A stretch of 52,507 nt of DNA from Anaerolineales bacterium. Its GTDB lineage: Bacteria; Chloroflexota; Anaerolineae; Anaerolineales; UBA6663. The notes beneath the pieces were generated by a model. It worked only from the letters and a program-made list of their open reading frames with translations, did not search any database and was not told where the DNA came from. The position numbers and the translations under genes are program-made. The stretch is from assembly GCA_020850595.1 (NCBI GenBank), contig JADZEK010000032.1, positions 1-52,507 of the forward strand, read 5' to 3'. Shown in pieces: positions 26,993 through 36,126 of the stretch (the first letter of the stretch is position 1; each line of letters starts with the position of its first letter).

Positions 26993-28533
26993 GGCGCGCC
27001 CGGCGTGACGCAGTGGCTTAGGCGTTGCACGCGCAGCGGCAGCCAACTGATGTCTGCCGCAGCCTCGACCTGGCAGCCGCGCACGATGTCGGCGGCGTAT
27101 TCATCCAGCCGGCCCGGCACCGAGAAGGCCCACAGTCGCGGATAGGCGTAAACCTCGGCCAACGGCACATCCGCCGTGCGCTCCGACAGGCGATAGTGCA
27201 GTTGGCCTTCCGGCCGCCAGAAGTCTAGACCGGCCTCGGCCGCGCGCGGCTGGGTGTAGAGGGGCCAGTCCGGCAGGTAGTAGCGCAGGGCCGCGGCCGA
27301 GAAGAAATCTACAGCTACCAGAGCGTCGCCGGGGCGCAACTGCGGGGCCACAAACCGCATCGCCTGCCCCTCAGGGCTGCGCGTGATCGTCCAGTAACGG
27401 CCAAGGCCTTGGGCGCTGCCGACCAGCACCACCGTGCTGAGCGCGAGCGCCGCCGCCACGGCCGCCGCGCGCGGCAGCGCCGCCCACAACAGCGCCAGGC
27501 CCTCGGCCACCAGCCAGTACAGCGCGGGCAGCAGCGCAAAAAACTGGCGCGACTCGTAGGTCGGCAAGTTGAGGTTGAGGAACGGGCTGAGCACCAGGCC
27601 ATAGGCCGCCAGCGGCCCGCCCACCTGTGCGGCGGCATACACCCGCTGCGCGCCCCGGCCCGTGCGCCAGGCCCGCCACGCGCCCAGCGCCGCCAGGGCC
27701 CCTAGCAGCCCAACCGTCACCTTGTGCGGCCAGAAGTTGCCGTAGCGGAAGGCATCGCCTGCCAGCAGGCTCTGCACAATCTCCTTCAAGTTCAGCGCGC
27801 GCGTGGCGGCATGCTGCACCGCAATGGCCGGCAGCGTGTTCGCCGCCAACAGGGCCTGCAGCAGCGGCAGGGCCAGCAGTACGCCCGCCAGCCAGGCGGC
27901 CCGCGGCTGGCGGCGCACAGCCCATAGCACCAACGGCAATTGCAGCGCGAACACCAGCAAGAAGCTGTAGCTGGTGAACAGCCCGACCGCCCCCAGCGCC
28001 GCGTAGACTGCCCACCGCCGGCGCTCGGCGGGCTGAGCCAGTAGTGCGCTAAACGCCAGCGTCAGCAGCAGGGCCAGCAGCAGCGTGACTGCCGGCCAGC
28101 GGGCCTCCTGGCTGAAGTAGACGGCGGTGGGGTTGACGGCCAGCCACATGGCGACCACCAACGCCGGCAGGTCGCCCGCCGTGCGCCGCGCCAGGAGATA
28201 GAGCGCGGGCACGCTGAGCGCCCCGGCCAGCGCGGAGAGCCAGCGCCAGGCCCACTCGGCCTGGGCCGCGCCAAAGCCGCTGGCGAGCCACAGGAGCAGG
28301 TAATACAGCGGTGGGTGCGGGTCAACCTGGCTGTTGACGAAGATGGATAGCAGCCCGCGCCGCACCACCTGAGTGCTGATCAACTCGTCGTACCAGAGCG
28401 GGTCGGCCCCCAGGTGGTAGACGCGCAGCGCCCCCGCCAGCAGCAACAAAGCGGCCGCTGCCCACCACAAGCGGGCAGCGGCCGAGAACGGGAGCAGCGC
28501 GGGGCGCGCGGTGGGTACGGTCGAAGCAGCCAC
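26989..28533 (-). CDS. GT39-type membrane glycosyltransferase, copy B
   Basis: 514 residues. The GTG at 28533 is chosen because GGAGG lies 7 bases upstream; a TTG at 28575 would overlap the aldo/keto reductase stop. Multi-pass membrane protein with ADPLWYDELISTQVVRRG in the first loop (the acidic GT-C motif) and VDPHPPLYYLLLWLASGFG just after it, as in copy A. The periplasmic C-terminal part contains LAEVYAYPRLWAFSVPG, matched in copy A by LAEISAYPRRWVAWEQG. The pair arose by tandem duplication and is translationally coupled, so the two may act on the same glycan in succession or as a heterodimer. Confidence 0.85.
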   Translation of the reverse strand: MAASTVPTARPALLPFSAAARLWWAAAALLLLAGALRVYHLGADPLWYDELISTQVVRRGLLSIFVNSQVDPHPPLYYLLLWLASGFGAAQAEWAWRWLSALAGALSVPALYLLARRTAGDLPALVVAMWLAVNPTAVYFSQEARWPAVTLLLALLLTLAFSALLAQPAERRRWAVYAALGAVGLFTSYSFLLVFALQLPLVLWAVRRQPRAAWLAGVLLALPLLQALLAANTLPAIAVQHAATRALNLKEIVQSLLAGDAFRYGNFWPHKVTVGLLGALAALGAWRAWRTGRGAQRVYAAAQVGGPLAAYGLVLSPFLNLNLPTYESRQFFALLPALYWLVAEGLALLWAALPRAAAVAAALALSTVVLVGSAQGLGRYWTITRSPEGQAMRFVAPQLRPGDALVAVDFFSAAALRYYLPDWPLYTQPRAAEAGLDFWRPEGQLHYRLSERTADVPLAEVYAYPRLWAFSVPGRLDEYAADIVRGCQVEAAADISWLPLRVQRLSHCVTPGAP

Positions 28534-28564
28534 GGCGGCGCCTCCGTGCCAATCGCCGCCGCGC

Positions 28565-29530
28565 TTAAGCGGCAACGGGGCTAGAGAGCGCGTCGAGCGC
28601 CGCGACCTCGTCGGCGGCGAGGCGCAGGCCGGTGGCCCCCAGGCTGTCGTTCAGCTGCGCTACGGTGTTCGCGCCGATGATGACCGCGCTGATTTCGGGC
28701 TGGGTGAGCAGCCAGCCCAGCGCCACCTGCGCCGGGGTGTTGTTGCGGGTCACCGCGAGGCTCTCCACCTTGTCGAGCAGGTCGAAGTTGCGGTCGGTCA
28801 GCAGCTTCTGCACGCTGTTCAGGCGCAGGCTGTCGGGCGGCGGCGCGCCGCGACGATACTTGCCGGTGAGGAACCCGCGCCCGAGCGGGCTGTAGGGGAT
28901 GACGCCGAGGCCGAACTGACGCGCCACCGGCAGCACGTGCTTCTCGAAGGTCTCGCGCTCCACCAGCGAGTAGTGCGGCTGGAGCGAGACGAACTCATGC
29001 AGCCCGGCGTGGCGGGCGGTCAGCGTGGCCTCCATGAGCTGATAGCCGGTGTAGTTGGAGCAGCCCGCGTAGCGCACCTTGCCCTGGTGGATCAGGTCAT
29101 CCAGCGCGCGCAGCGTCTCCTCGATGGGCGTGCCCAGGTCGGGCGCATGCGTCTGGTACAGGTCAATGTAGTCGGTTTGCAGCCGCCGCAGGCTCTCGTC
29201 CACCGCGCGCAGGATATGGGCGCGGCTGAGGCCTTCGCCGTTGGGGCCGGCCCACATGCGGCCGCGCACCTTGGTTGCCAGCACCACGTCCTGGCGGTTG
29301 CCGCGCCGCTGCAGCCACGCGCCGATGACGGTTTCGGCCTCGCCGCCCTTCAGCCCCGGCGCCCAGCGCGAGTAGACGTCGGCGGTGTCAATGAAATTGC
29401 CGCCCGCGTCAAAGAACGCGTCGAGGACGGCATTGGCGTTGTCGTCATCGGTGGTCCAGCGGAACTGCATGGTGCCGAGGCAAATATCCGAGACGTGCAG
29501 GCCAGTGCGGCCCAGATGCCGGTATTCCAT
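28565..29530 (-). CDS. Aldo/keto reductase
   Basis: 321 residues; NADPH-dependent carbonyl reductase of the (beta/alpha)8 AKR superfamily. The catalytic four are visible: Asp48 and Tyr53 in FIDTADVYS, Lys87 in LATKV, His128 in LYQTHAP. GCSNYTGYQL and VIPYSPLGRGFLTGKY complete the family pattern, and VIIGANTVAQLNDSLGA near the end is the cofactor-binding stretch. Its sequence resembles the YajO/voltage-gated K-channel beta-subunit-like group. Substrate unknown. Confidence 0.92.
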   Translation of the reverse strand: MEYRHLGRTGLHVSDICLGTMQFRWTTDDDNANAVLDAFFDAGGNFIDTADVYSRWAPGLKGGEAETVIGAWLQRRGNRQDVVLATKVRGRMWAGPNGEGLSRAHILRAVDESLRRLQTDYIDLYQTHAPDLGTPIEETLRALDDLIHQGKVRYAGCSNYTGYQLMEATLTARHAGLHEFVSLQPHYSLVERETFEKHVLPVARQFGLGVIPYSPLGRGFLTGKYRRGAPPPDSLRLNSVQKLLTDRNFDLLDKVESLAVTRNNTPAQVALGWLLTQPEISAVIIGANTVAQLNDSLGATGLRLAADEVAALDALSSPVAA

Positions 29531-29557
29531 GTGCGCCTCTCTGTAACAACGACCCAG

Positions 29558-30367
29558 CTAACCCCGCGCCGGCTTGCGGCCGACGGCGAACACCTCGCGC
29601 TCGAAGAAGTAACGAAATGGCGGCAGCTTGAAGAGCACCACGCGCGCGCCAGCCAGCGCCGCGCCCTCTTGCCGGTTCTGCGGCGGCGACTCCAGCCAGG
29701 CCTTGACGCGCTCGAAGCCCGCCTGCCGCAGGGCGCGGGCCAGGCTGAGCTGGCTCTGCTCGTTGACGTGCACTTCGACGTTGGCGCTCACGTTGAGAGC
29801 GCGCGGGTTCTTGGGATAGGCCGCCCCCTGCCCCATCAAGTTGCGCACGAAGCGCACCAGCGGATAGGCGTAGCGGTCGTACCACACGTTCGGCGCGGTG
29901 TGCACAATGAAGGCCCCGCCCGGCTTGAGCACCCGCCGGATTTCGGCCAGGCTCTGCGCCAGTTCCCAGGGGTAGAGGTGCTCCACCACGTCGAACATGA
30001 GCACCCGGTCGAAGTAGCTATTGGGGAACGGCAGGCGCTTGGCATCGGACTGCGCCACGCCGGTCTTGCCGGGCGACTCGGCCTCGCCCGCCACAGCCTG
30101 GCTGGCCAGCTCAAGCGCCACCGGCGCATAGTCAATACCAAAGGCGTCGGCTCCCAGGCGCGCGCAGTGGCGCAGGATTTCGCCGCGGCCGCAGCCCACG
30201 TCCAGCACTTTCATACCCGCGCTCACTTCGGCCACGGCGAAAGCGGCCGTCAGGCGGCGCGAGAGCCGGTCGCCCTGCGACTCGCTGAACTCCTCAAAGC
30301 CTTCGCAGGCGTGCAGGAAGTATTCCTTTGTGTACAAATCTGGGGGCAGCGAACGCTGGTCAGACAT
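29558..30367 (-). CDS. Class I SAM-dependent methyltransferase
   Basis: 269 residues. MKVLDVGCGRGEILRHCARLG is motif I of a Rossmann-fold methyltransferase, preceded by an N-terminal helix region; FGIDYAPVALELA is the motif with the acidic residue that binds the ribose, and DRVLMFDVVEHLYPWEL is the post-core. The C-terminal ~90 residues are unlike the core and probably set the acceptor. TATAAT at 30376-30381 ends 8 bases before the ATG and overlaps the murJ stop codon, so it seems to have its own leaderless promoter within the gene cluster. The acceptor is unknown. Confidence 0.88.
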   Translation of the reverse strand: MSDQRSLPPDLYTKEYFLHACEGFEEFSESQGDRLSRRLTAAFAVAEVSAGMKVLDVGCGRGEILRHCARLGADAFGIDYAPVALELASQAVAGEAESPGKTGVAQSDAKRLPFPNSYFDRVLMFDVVEHLYPWELAQSLAEIRRVLKPGGAFIVHTAPNVWYDRYAYPLVRFVRNLMGQGAAYPKNPRALNVSANVEVHVNEQSQLSLARALRQAGFERVKAWLESPPQNRQEGAALAGARVVLFKLPPFRYFFEREVFAVGRKPARG

Positions 30368-30375
30368 AGGTAGTT

Positions 30376-30381
30376 ATTATA
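30376..30381 (-). promoter_or_regulatory. -10 box (TATAAT) embedded in the murJ stop
   Basis: On the minus strand murJ ends CTA TAA; this with the next T gives TATAAT, 8 bases before the methyltransferase ATG. The stop codon of one gene is thus part of the promoter of the next. Confidence 0.55.
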
Positions 30382-31990
30382 GTCCAAGCATTTGACGGAA
30401 TCGGGCCAGGAGCGGGGACAGGCGCGCCAAGACCAGGCGCACCTCGGCCACGTTCAGACGGTGGGCGAGCCAGAAGTAAGCCACGACGCCCACCCCGCCG
30501 GGGATCAACGCGCTCAGGCCCTTATGCAGGAGGCCGGCCCCCAGGGGCAGCCGGTCTAGGGCGAGCAGGGTCAGCGCCGCCAGCCCGGCCATGACGGCCG
30601 AGGCCAGCGCCACCTTGCCCAGCGTGGGCCAAAGGCTGGTGCCGCCAAAGCCTTCCAGCTTGTGCCCCAGCGCTGCGCCCGTCACCAAGGCGTGGGTGAT
30701 CTGCTTGGCGCTGTCGGCCAGCATCAGCGCCAGCAGGCCCAGCGGCTGGAGCGTGAGCAGCGCCACCGCCACGTAGACCCCTACGCTCAACCCACCCACC
30801 AGCGCCGGGGTGAGGGTGTTCTGGCGAGCGTAGAAGGCAAAGATCAATACCTGATCCACGGCGGCGAAGCTCAGGCCCAGCAGGAAGACCCGCAGCACCT
30901 GGGCCGTCATCTGCGTGTCAAACGCGGTGAACTCGCCGCGCTCAAAGGCCAGCGCCACCACCGGGCGGGCCAGCACGAACAGGCCCACGGTCGCGGGCAC
31001 GATCAGCAGGATGACGAGGTTCAGCCCCTGCACCAGGGTGTGTTTAAACTCCGGCGCGCCCGCGGCGACCTGGCGCGAGAGCGTGGGCAGGATGGCCGAC
31101 GACACCGCCACCGCCACCAGCCCCAGCGGGAACTGGTAGAGCGTGGTGGCATAGCCCATCCAACTCAGCCCGCCCACAAAGCCGTTGGCCAGGCCCAGGC
31201 CCAGGTAGATGGAGGCCTGGGTGATCACCAGCACGACGATGATGGGCACATACAGCTTGAAGATGCGGCGCAGGCCGGGGTGCCGCCAGTTGAAGGTCAG
31301 GCGGATTTCGTGCAGGCCGTCGCGCAGGCCGGGCAGTTGCAGCGCCACCTGCATGGCTGCGCCCAGCAGCAGGCCCACCGCCATGGCCCGCACACCCAGC
31401 CGGCCTGCCAGCAGCAGCGAGACCACCACCATGCTGGCGTTGAAGATCGCCGCCGTGAACGCCGGGTAGGTAAAACGCTTGAGGGCGAACAGCAGGCCGG
31501 AGAGGATGCCCGACAGGCTGAGGCAGATGACGGCGGGCAGCGTGATGCGCAGCAGCGGCACGGCCTCGGCGATGGCCTGCGGGTTGTTGCCCTGGCCCAG
31601 GGCGTCGAACACCAGCACCACCTGCGGCGTGAAGATGACCAGCGCCAGCACGAAGACCGACACCACTGCCAGCGCCAGGGTTAGCAGAATGCCGGCCAGC
31701 CGCCACAACTCGCCGCGGCGCTCGGGCGCGGTGTACTCGCTGAACACCGGCACCAGGGCCGAATTGACCAGCCCGCCCGTCACCAGGTCGTAGATCTGGT
31801 TGGGGATGGTGATGGCCAGGGCCAGCGCATCGGCGTGGGCGCCCGCGCCAAACAGCCCGGCCCGCACGCTGTCGCGCACAAAGCCCAGGGCGCGGCTGGT
31901 CACGTTGCCGAGGGCGATGATGCCGGCGTGGCGAGCCAGGCTGGCTTGGGTCGAGGCCGGAGTGGGTTCAGCAGGCAGCGGATCAAGCAT
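30377..31990 (-). CDS. murJ: MurJ-type lipid II flippase
   Basis: 537 residues, multi-pass. MurJ (MviN) moves lipid-linked peptidoglycan precursor across the inner membrane. The N-terminus IIALGNVTSRALGFVRDSV and the following GAGAHADALALAITIPN are typical, as are NSALVPVFSEYTAPERRG and LAVSSAILPTLSRQVAAG. About 14 helices are present; the length is close to the family's. The ATG at 31990 is preferred over the upstream TTG at 31999. It has no Shine-Dalgarno site, and a terminator-like hairpin sits just upstream (31998-32023). The possible -10 TACAAT is at 32031-32036. Confidence 0.93.
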   Translation of the reverse strand: MLDPLPAEPTPASTQASLARHAGIIALGNVTSRALGFVRDSVRAGLFGAGAHADALALAITIPNQIYDLVTGGLVNSALVPVFSEYTAPERRGELWRLAGILLTLALAVVSVFVLALVIFTPQVVLVFDALGQGNNPQAIAEAVPLLRITLPAVICLSLSGILSGLLFALKRFTYPAFTAAIFNASMVVVSLLLAGRLGVRAMAVGLLLGAAMQVALQLPGLRDGLHEIRLTFNWRHPGLRRIFKLYVPIIVVLVITQASIYLGLGLANGFVGGLSWMGYATTLYQFPLGLVAVAVSSAILPTLSRQVAAGAPEFKHTLVQGLNLVILLIVPATVGLFVLARPVVALAFERGEFTAFDTQMTAQVLRVFLLGLSFAAVDQVLIFAFYARQNTLTPALVGGLSVGVYVAVALLTLQPLGLLALMLADSAKQITHALVTGAALGHKLEGFGGTSLWPTLGKVALASAVMAGLAALTLLALDRLPLGAGLLHKGLSALIPGGVGVVAYFWLAHRLNVAEVRLVLARLSPLLARFRQMLGL

Positions 31991-31997
31991 GGGGCAC

Positions 31998-32023
31998 AAA
32001 AAAGCGCCTCACCGGCGGCGCCT
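31998..32023 (-). terminator. Terminator-like hairpin in the murJ leader
   Basis: On the minus strand GCGCC, an 8-base loop, GGCGC and six Ts, ending 7 bases before the murJ ATG. It is in the right place to be a leader attenuator, but the transcript would begin only just upstream of it (TACAAT at 32031-32036), so its role is unsure. Confidence 0.45.
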
Positions 32024-32115
32024 GCCGTGCATTGTACCCGCCTCGGCGCGCACTTGCCAACCGGGGGGGCCGATGTTATAACGCTCTGCCGCTGGGCTGG
32101 CGGCCCGCGCTCATT

Positions 32116-33864
32116 ATGGTCACAATCTTCATCTGGGAATTAGGGGAGTTGCCCCCCACGCTGCAGTGGCTGGCGCCGTGGCTGTCGCTGCTGGCCGAAA
32201 TGGCGGTCTGGGTGGCGGCGGCGCTGCTGCTACGCGCTCTGCTGGGCCGCGTGGTGCGCCGGCTGACCCGCCACACCGCCAGCGACATAGACGATGTGAT
32301 CATGGACGCCAGCAGCACGCCGCTGGTGGTGTTGGTGCTGCTGCTGGGGCTGCACGCCGCCGCGCAGCGCGCCGGGGGCCTGTTGGCCGCCATGCGCCTG
32401 ACACAGCAGGGGCTGGCGCTGGTCAGCATCGGCGTGGTGACCTGGTGGGTCTGGCGGCTGTTCACCCAGGTGGTGATCTACTACGCGCGCGAGTTGGTGG
32501 AGCGCACCGAGTCGAACCTGGACGACGTGCTGCTGCCGATTGCCAACCAGGTGGGGCCGATTGTTATTGTCACCGGCGGGCTGCTGGTGGCGCTGCAATA
32601 TCTGGGCGTGCGGTTGGAGAGCCTGCTGGTGGCTATCGGCGGGGCGTCGTTCATCCTGGCCTTCGCGCTGCAAGACATCCTGTCGAATATCTTCTCGGGG
32701 CTGTCGTTGGTGGTGGACACGCCGTTTGCCTACCGCGATCTGGTGGTGCTGGCTGACGGCACGCTGTGCGAGGTGCGCCGCATCGGCCTGCGCGTGACCG
32801 AACTGTACAACGTCAACAGCCACTCGATCATCTACGTGCCCAACAGCCAACTCGCCAACGAGCGGCTGGTGAACATGACCCGCCCGTCACCCGACCTGAT
32901 TGACACGCTGGAAATCAGCCTGGGGACCGACACCAACCTGGACGAGGCCAAGGAACTGCTGCGTTCGGTGGCGTTCGGTCACCCGGACGTGCTGGGCGAC
33001 TTGACCTCCAAGCTGGCGCACATTGACGCCTTTGAGTGCCTGGAGAGCGGCGCCCTTAAGCGCCAGAACGGGCGCGAGCGCCTGACGCTGGAGCGCACAC
33101 TCGATCTCAAGCTCAACGGCATCTTGGAACGCCTGGACCGGCTGGTGGCGCGCACCCGCCGGCTGGAGGTGGGCGGGCTGAGCGACGCCGAGCGGCGCCA
33201 GTTGCTGGCCGAACTGGAGCCGCTGCTGGCCGAATTCGGCGTTAGCGTGGCGCCGGCGGCGGGGCGGCAGCGCCGGCGGCCGGCCGTCGAGTATAACAAC
33301 GACCCCGCCTCGCTGCTGGGCCTGGTGCGTGAGTGGATCACGATTTGGGCCTGCGACCCCGACCTGGGCGGCGACGAGAACACCCGCCTGGACATTGCGG
33401 CCATGTGGGACGAGCCGATTGACGAGCCGCTGAACGATCACCAACTGTTGGTGAGGCAGTGGAACCGCCGCAGCCGGCGGTTGGTTGCGCGGCTGAATGA
33501 GATTTACCACGCTTTCTACGACCCCGAGGGGCGCGAGCAGCGGCTGGACGACCGGCTGCTGGCGCTGGTGGCCTGGCTGCGGCTGCACTTTAAGGAGCCG
33601 GCCGTGGCCTGGAAGGACCCCGACATCAACTTTTTGGGGCCGGACGACCGGGGGATGCGCTTTGCGATTGAGCTTTTCATTGACGACATTGAGCTAGAAC
33701 ACTTTGAGCGCCAGGAACGGGTGCGGCGCGAATTGACGATGGAGCTGGTGCGGCGGCTGCGCGCAGCCGAGGTGGAGATGCCCTTCGCGCAGCAGACGAT
33801 CACGCTGCGGCGCGCCACGCCGCGCGCCGCGAGCCGCCGCCCGGGGCCCGCCACCACCGACTAA
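32116..33864 (+). CDS. MscS-family mechanosensitive channel
   Basis: 582 residues from the ATG at 32116. The N-terminal half has several membrane helices. The conserved pore helix and beta domain follow: YLGVRLESLLVAIGGASFILAF, LQDILSNIFSGLSLVVDTPF and YRDLVVLADGTLCEVRRIGL, then VPNSQLANERLVNMTRP. These mark the MscS pore/beta domain. The C-terminal ~250 residues are soluble and charged (RRLEVGGLSDAERRQLLAEL) and longer than in small MscS proteins. TATAAC at 32077-32082 may be its -10. The next gene, also a channel, starts 31 bases after its stop. Confidence 0.92.
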   Translation: MVTIFIWELGELPPTLQWLAPWLSLLAEMAVWVAAALLLRALLGRVVRRLTRHTASDIDDVIMDASSTPLVVLVLLLGLHAAAQRAGGLLAAMRLTQQGLALVSIGVVTWWVWRLFTQVVIYYARELVERTESNLDDVLLPIANQVGPIVIVTGGLLVALQYLGVRLESLLVAIGGASFILAFALQDILSNIFSGLSLVVDTPFAYRDLVVLADGTLCEVRRIGLRVTELYNVNSHSIIYVPNSQLANERLVNMTRPSPDLIDTLEISLGTDTNLDEAKELLRSVAFGHPDVLGDLTSKLAHIDAFECLESGALKRQNGRERLTLERTLDLKLNGILERLDRLVARTRRLEVGGLSDAERRQLLAELEPLLAEFGVSVAPAAGRQRRRPAVEYNNDPASLLGLVREWITIWACDPDLGGDENTRLDIAAMWDEPIDEPLNDHQLLVRQWNRRSRRLVARLNEIYHAFYDPEGREQRLDDRLLALVAWLRLHFKEPAVAWKDPDINFLGPDDRGMRFAIELFIDDIELEHFERQERVRRELTMELVRRLRAAEVEMPFAQQTITLRRATPRAASRRPGPATTD

Positions 33865-33895
33865 GCGCCAACAGGCGCGGCGAAAGGACTGAGCG

Positions 33896-35794
33896 ATGCG
33901 AACAACTACGTTGATGGATCGGCTGCGCTATGCCTTCGACAACTACATGGCGCGCGGCACAGTGGCGCTGATCGGCGGGCTGGCGGCGGCCTCGGCGCTG
34001 GTGATCTTCCTCATCAGCCTGGTCGTCGCCGTCTTCCGCATCGGCCCCGGCGACGCCGACGGGCTGAGCCTGCCGGAGGCGATTTGGAGCAGCCTGATGC
34101 GCACGCTGGACGCGGGCACCATGGGCGGCGACGAGGGCTGGCGCTTCCGGTTTACGTCGCTGGCGATCACGCTGGGAGGTATTTTCGTCATCAGCGCGCT
34201 GATCGGTGTGATCAACAACGGCATCGAGGACAAGCTGGGCGAACTGCGCAAGGGCCGCTCGCGCGTGATCGAGGCGGGCCACACCATCATCCTGGGCTGG
34301 AGCGAGCAAATCTTCTCGATCATCTCGGAACTGGTGCTGGCGAACGCCAACCAAAAAAGCTCGTGCATCGTGATCTTGGGTGATAAAGACAAGGTCGAGA
34401 TGGAGGAGGCCATCGCCGACAAGGTCGGCAGCACCGGGCGCACGCGTATCGTCTGCCGCAGCGGCAGCCCGATTGACCTGACGGACCTGGAGATCGCCAG
34501 CCCGCACACGGCCAAGGCCATCATCATCCTGGCGCCGGAAAGCGACGACCCGGACTCAAACGTCATCAAGACCATGTTGGCGATCACCAACAACCCCAAC
34601 CGCCGGCCCGAACCTTACCACGTGGTGGCCGAAATCCGCGACCCAAAGAACATGGAGGCGGCGCGGCTGGTCGGCAAAGACGAGGTGGAACTGGTGCTGG
34701 TGGGCGACCTGATCTCGCGCATCATCGCGCAGACCTGCCGGCAGAGCGGGCTGTCGGTGGTGTACACCGAACTGCTTGACTTCGGCGGCGACGAGATTTA
34801 CTTCTCGGAGCAGCCGGGGCTGCACGGCAAGACTTTCGCCGAGGCGCTGCTGGCTTTCGCCGACTCGACGGTGATCGGCTTGCACCCGCAAGGCGGCGCG
34901 CCGGCCCTCAACCCGCCGATGAGCACGGTGCTCAAACCCGGCGACCGGCTGGTAGTGGTGGCGGAAGACGACGACACGATCCGGCTGGCCCCGGCCGGCG
35001 CGGCTCTGGTGGACCAGAGCGTGATCCAACTGCGCGCGGCGGCTCCGGCCAAGCCCGAGCGCAGCCTGATCTTGGGCTGGAACTGGCGCGCGCCGACGAT
35101 TATCAATGAGTTGGATGCGTACGTGGCGCCGGGGTCGGCGGCGACGGTGGTGTGCGACGTGGAGAACGCAGTAGACGAGGTGGCGCGCCAATGCGCGGGC
35201 GCGCGGCATCAACAGGTGACGGTGCAGATCAGCGACACGACCGACCGGCGCACGCTGGACGGGCTACAGGTGGGCGGCTACGATCACATCATTGTGCTGT
35301 CGTACGCCGACATGCTGGATAAGCAGCAGGCGGATGCGCGCACGCTGATCACCCTGCTCCACCTGCGCGACATCGCCGATAAGGCCGGGCACACGCTGAG
35401 CGTGGTGAGCGAGATGCTCGATCTGCGCAACCGGGCGCTGGCGGAGGTGACGCGGGCGGATGACTTCATCGTCAGCGATAAGCTGGTGAGCTTGATCCTC
35501 TCGCAGGTGTCGGAGAACAAGCAATTGAACGCGGTGTTCGCCGACATCTTTGACCCAGAAGGCTCGGAGATCTACCTGAAGCCCGCCGGCAGCTATGTGA
35601 AGCTGGGCCAGCCGGTGAACTTTTACACGGTGACGGCAGCCGCCAGCCAGCGGGGCGAGGTGGCTTTAGGGTACAAACTGCGCGCTCACGCGGGCGATGC
35701 GGCCAAGAGCTACGGGGTGGCGGTGAACCCCGACAAGGGCGAGGCCGTGACCTTTGGCGAGGCCGACCGGATCATTGTGATCGCGGAGGAGTAA
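33896..35794 (+). CDS. CASTOR/POLLUX-type ion channel with two NAD-binding RCK-like domains
   Basis: 632 residues. Two hydrophobic segments flank a pore-like loop (TVALIGGLAAASALVIFLISLVV and ITLGGIFVISALIGVINNG), then EAGHTIILGWSEQIFSIISEL, a dinucleotide-binding start of an RCK-like domain. A second such domain begins at ERSLILGWNWRAPTIINEL. This pore plus two RCK-like domains is the architecture of CASTOR/POLLUX (DMI1-like) proteins, K+-selective in plants; bacterial members are poorly known. GAAAGGA precedes the ATG. Co-transcription with the MscS gene points to a joint role in osmotic or ion balance. Confidence 0.9.
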   Translation: MRTTTLMDRLRYAFDNYMARGTVALIGGLAAASALVIFLISLVVAVFRIGPGDADGLSLPEAIWSSLMRTLDAGTMGGDEGWRFRFTSLAITLGGIFVISALIGVINNGIEDKLGELRKGRSRVIEAGHTIILGWSEQIFSIISELVLANANQKSSCIVILGDKDKVEMEEAIADKVGSTGRTRIVCRSGSPIDLTDLEIASPHTAKAIIILAPESDDPDSNVIKTMLAITNNPNRRPEPYHVVAEIRDPKNMEAARLVGKDEVELVLVGDLISRIIAQTCRQSGLSVVYTELLDFGGDEIYFSEQPGLHGKTFAEALLAFADSTVIGLHPQGGAPALNPPMSTVLKPGDRLVVVAEDDDTIRLAPAGAALVDQSVIQLRAAAPAKPERSLILGWNWRAPTIINELDAYVAPGSAATVVCDVENAVDEVARQCAGARHQQVTVQISDTTDRRTLDGLQVGGYDHIIVLSYADMLDKQQADARTLITLLHLRDIADKAGHTLSVVSEMLDLRNRALAEVTRADDFIVSDKLVSLILSQVSENKQLNAVFADIFDPEGSEIYLKPAGSYVKLGQPVNFYTVTAAASQRGEVALGYKLRAHAGDAAKSYGVAVNPDKGEAVTFGEADRIIVIAEE

Positions 35795-35823
35795 GGCGTA
35801 AGGCGGAGGGCGAGAGCACTGAG

Positions 35824-35860
35824 GATGGGGCCGGCCAACAAGCCGGCCCCATCGTGTTTA
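35824..35860 (+). terminator. Terminator after the CASTOR/POLLUX gene
   Basis: GATGGGGCCGGC (35824-35835) pairs perfectly with GCCGGCCCCATC (35842-35853), loop CAACAA, then GTGTTTA. Confidence 0.85.
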
Positions 35861-35931
35861 AGGCGGCCACGTGATGGTCGGGAAACGTCACCATTGGCCG
35901 GGCGATGACTTGATTACGGGAGGATGGAGAA

Positions 35932-36126
35932 CTGGCGCAGGGCGCCATGTGGTATTGCTCAGAAACTAAACCCGGTACGATCAAAGGGTCAGCCTGATCC
36001 TGGGTTGAGATTCCTCACCCCCTACAATGCCGAAGGATGGCCGGCAACCGGAGGGGGGCTTCGGAATGACATGGTCCGCCGAGTGTTTCGCCACGGGGGG
36101 GCTGGCGCAGGGCGCCATGTGGTATT
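35932..36126. repeat. Two 25-bp direct repeats
   Basis: A 25-base unit (CTGGCGCAGGGCGCCATGTG then GTATT) is present at 35932-35956 and, identically, at 36102-36126. The second copy lies inside the dispersed repeat and replaces sequence seen in the other copy of that element, so it may mark a rearrangement. Confidence 0.8.

Noticed and set aside
28511..30373. 620-residue open frame on the plus strand over the reductase and methyltransferase genes
   Set aside because: Antisense to two genes with recognised catalytic motifs, and rich in His/Arg/Gln as shadow frames are.
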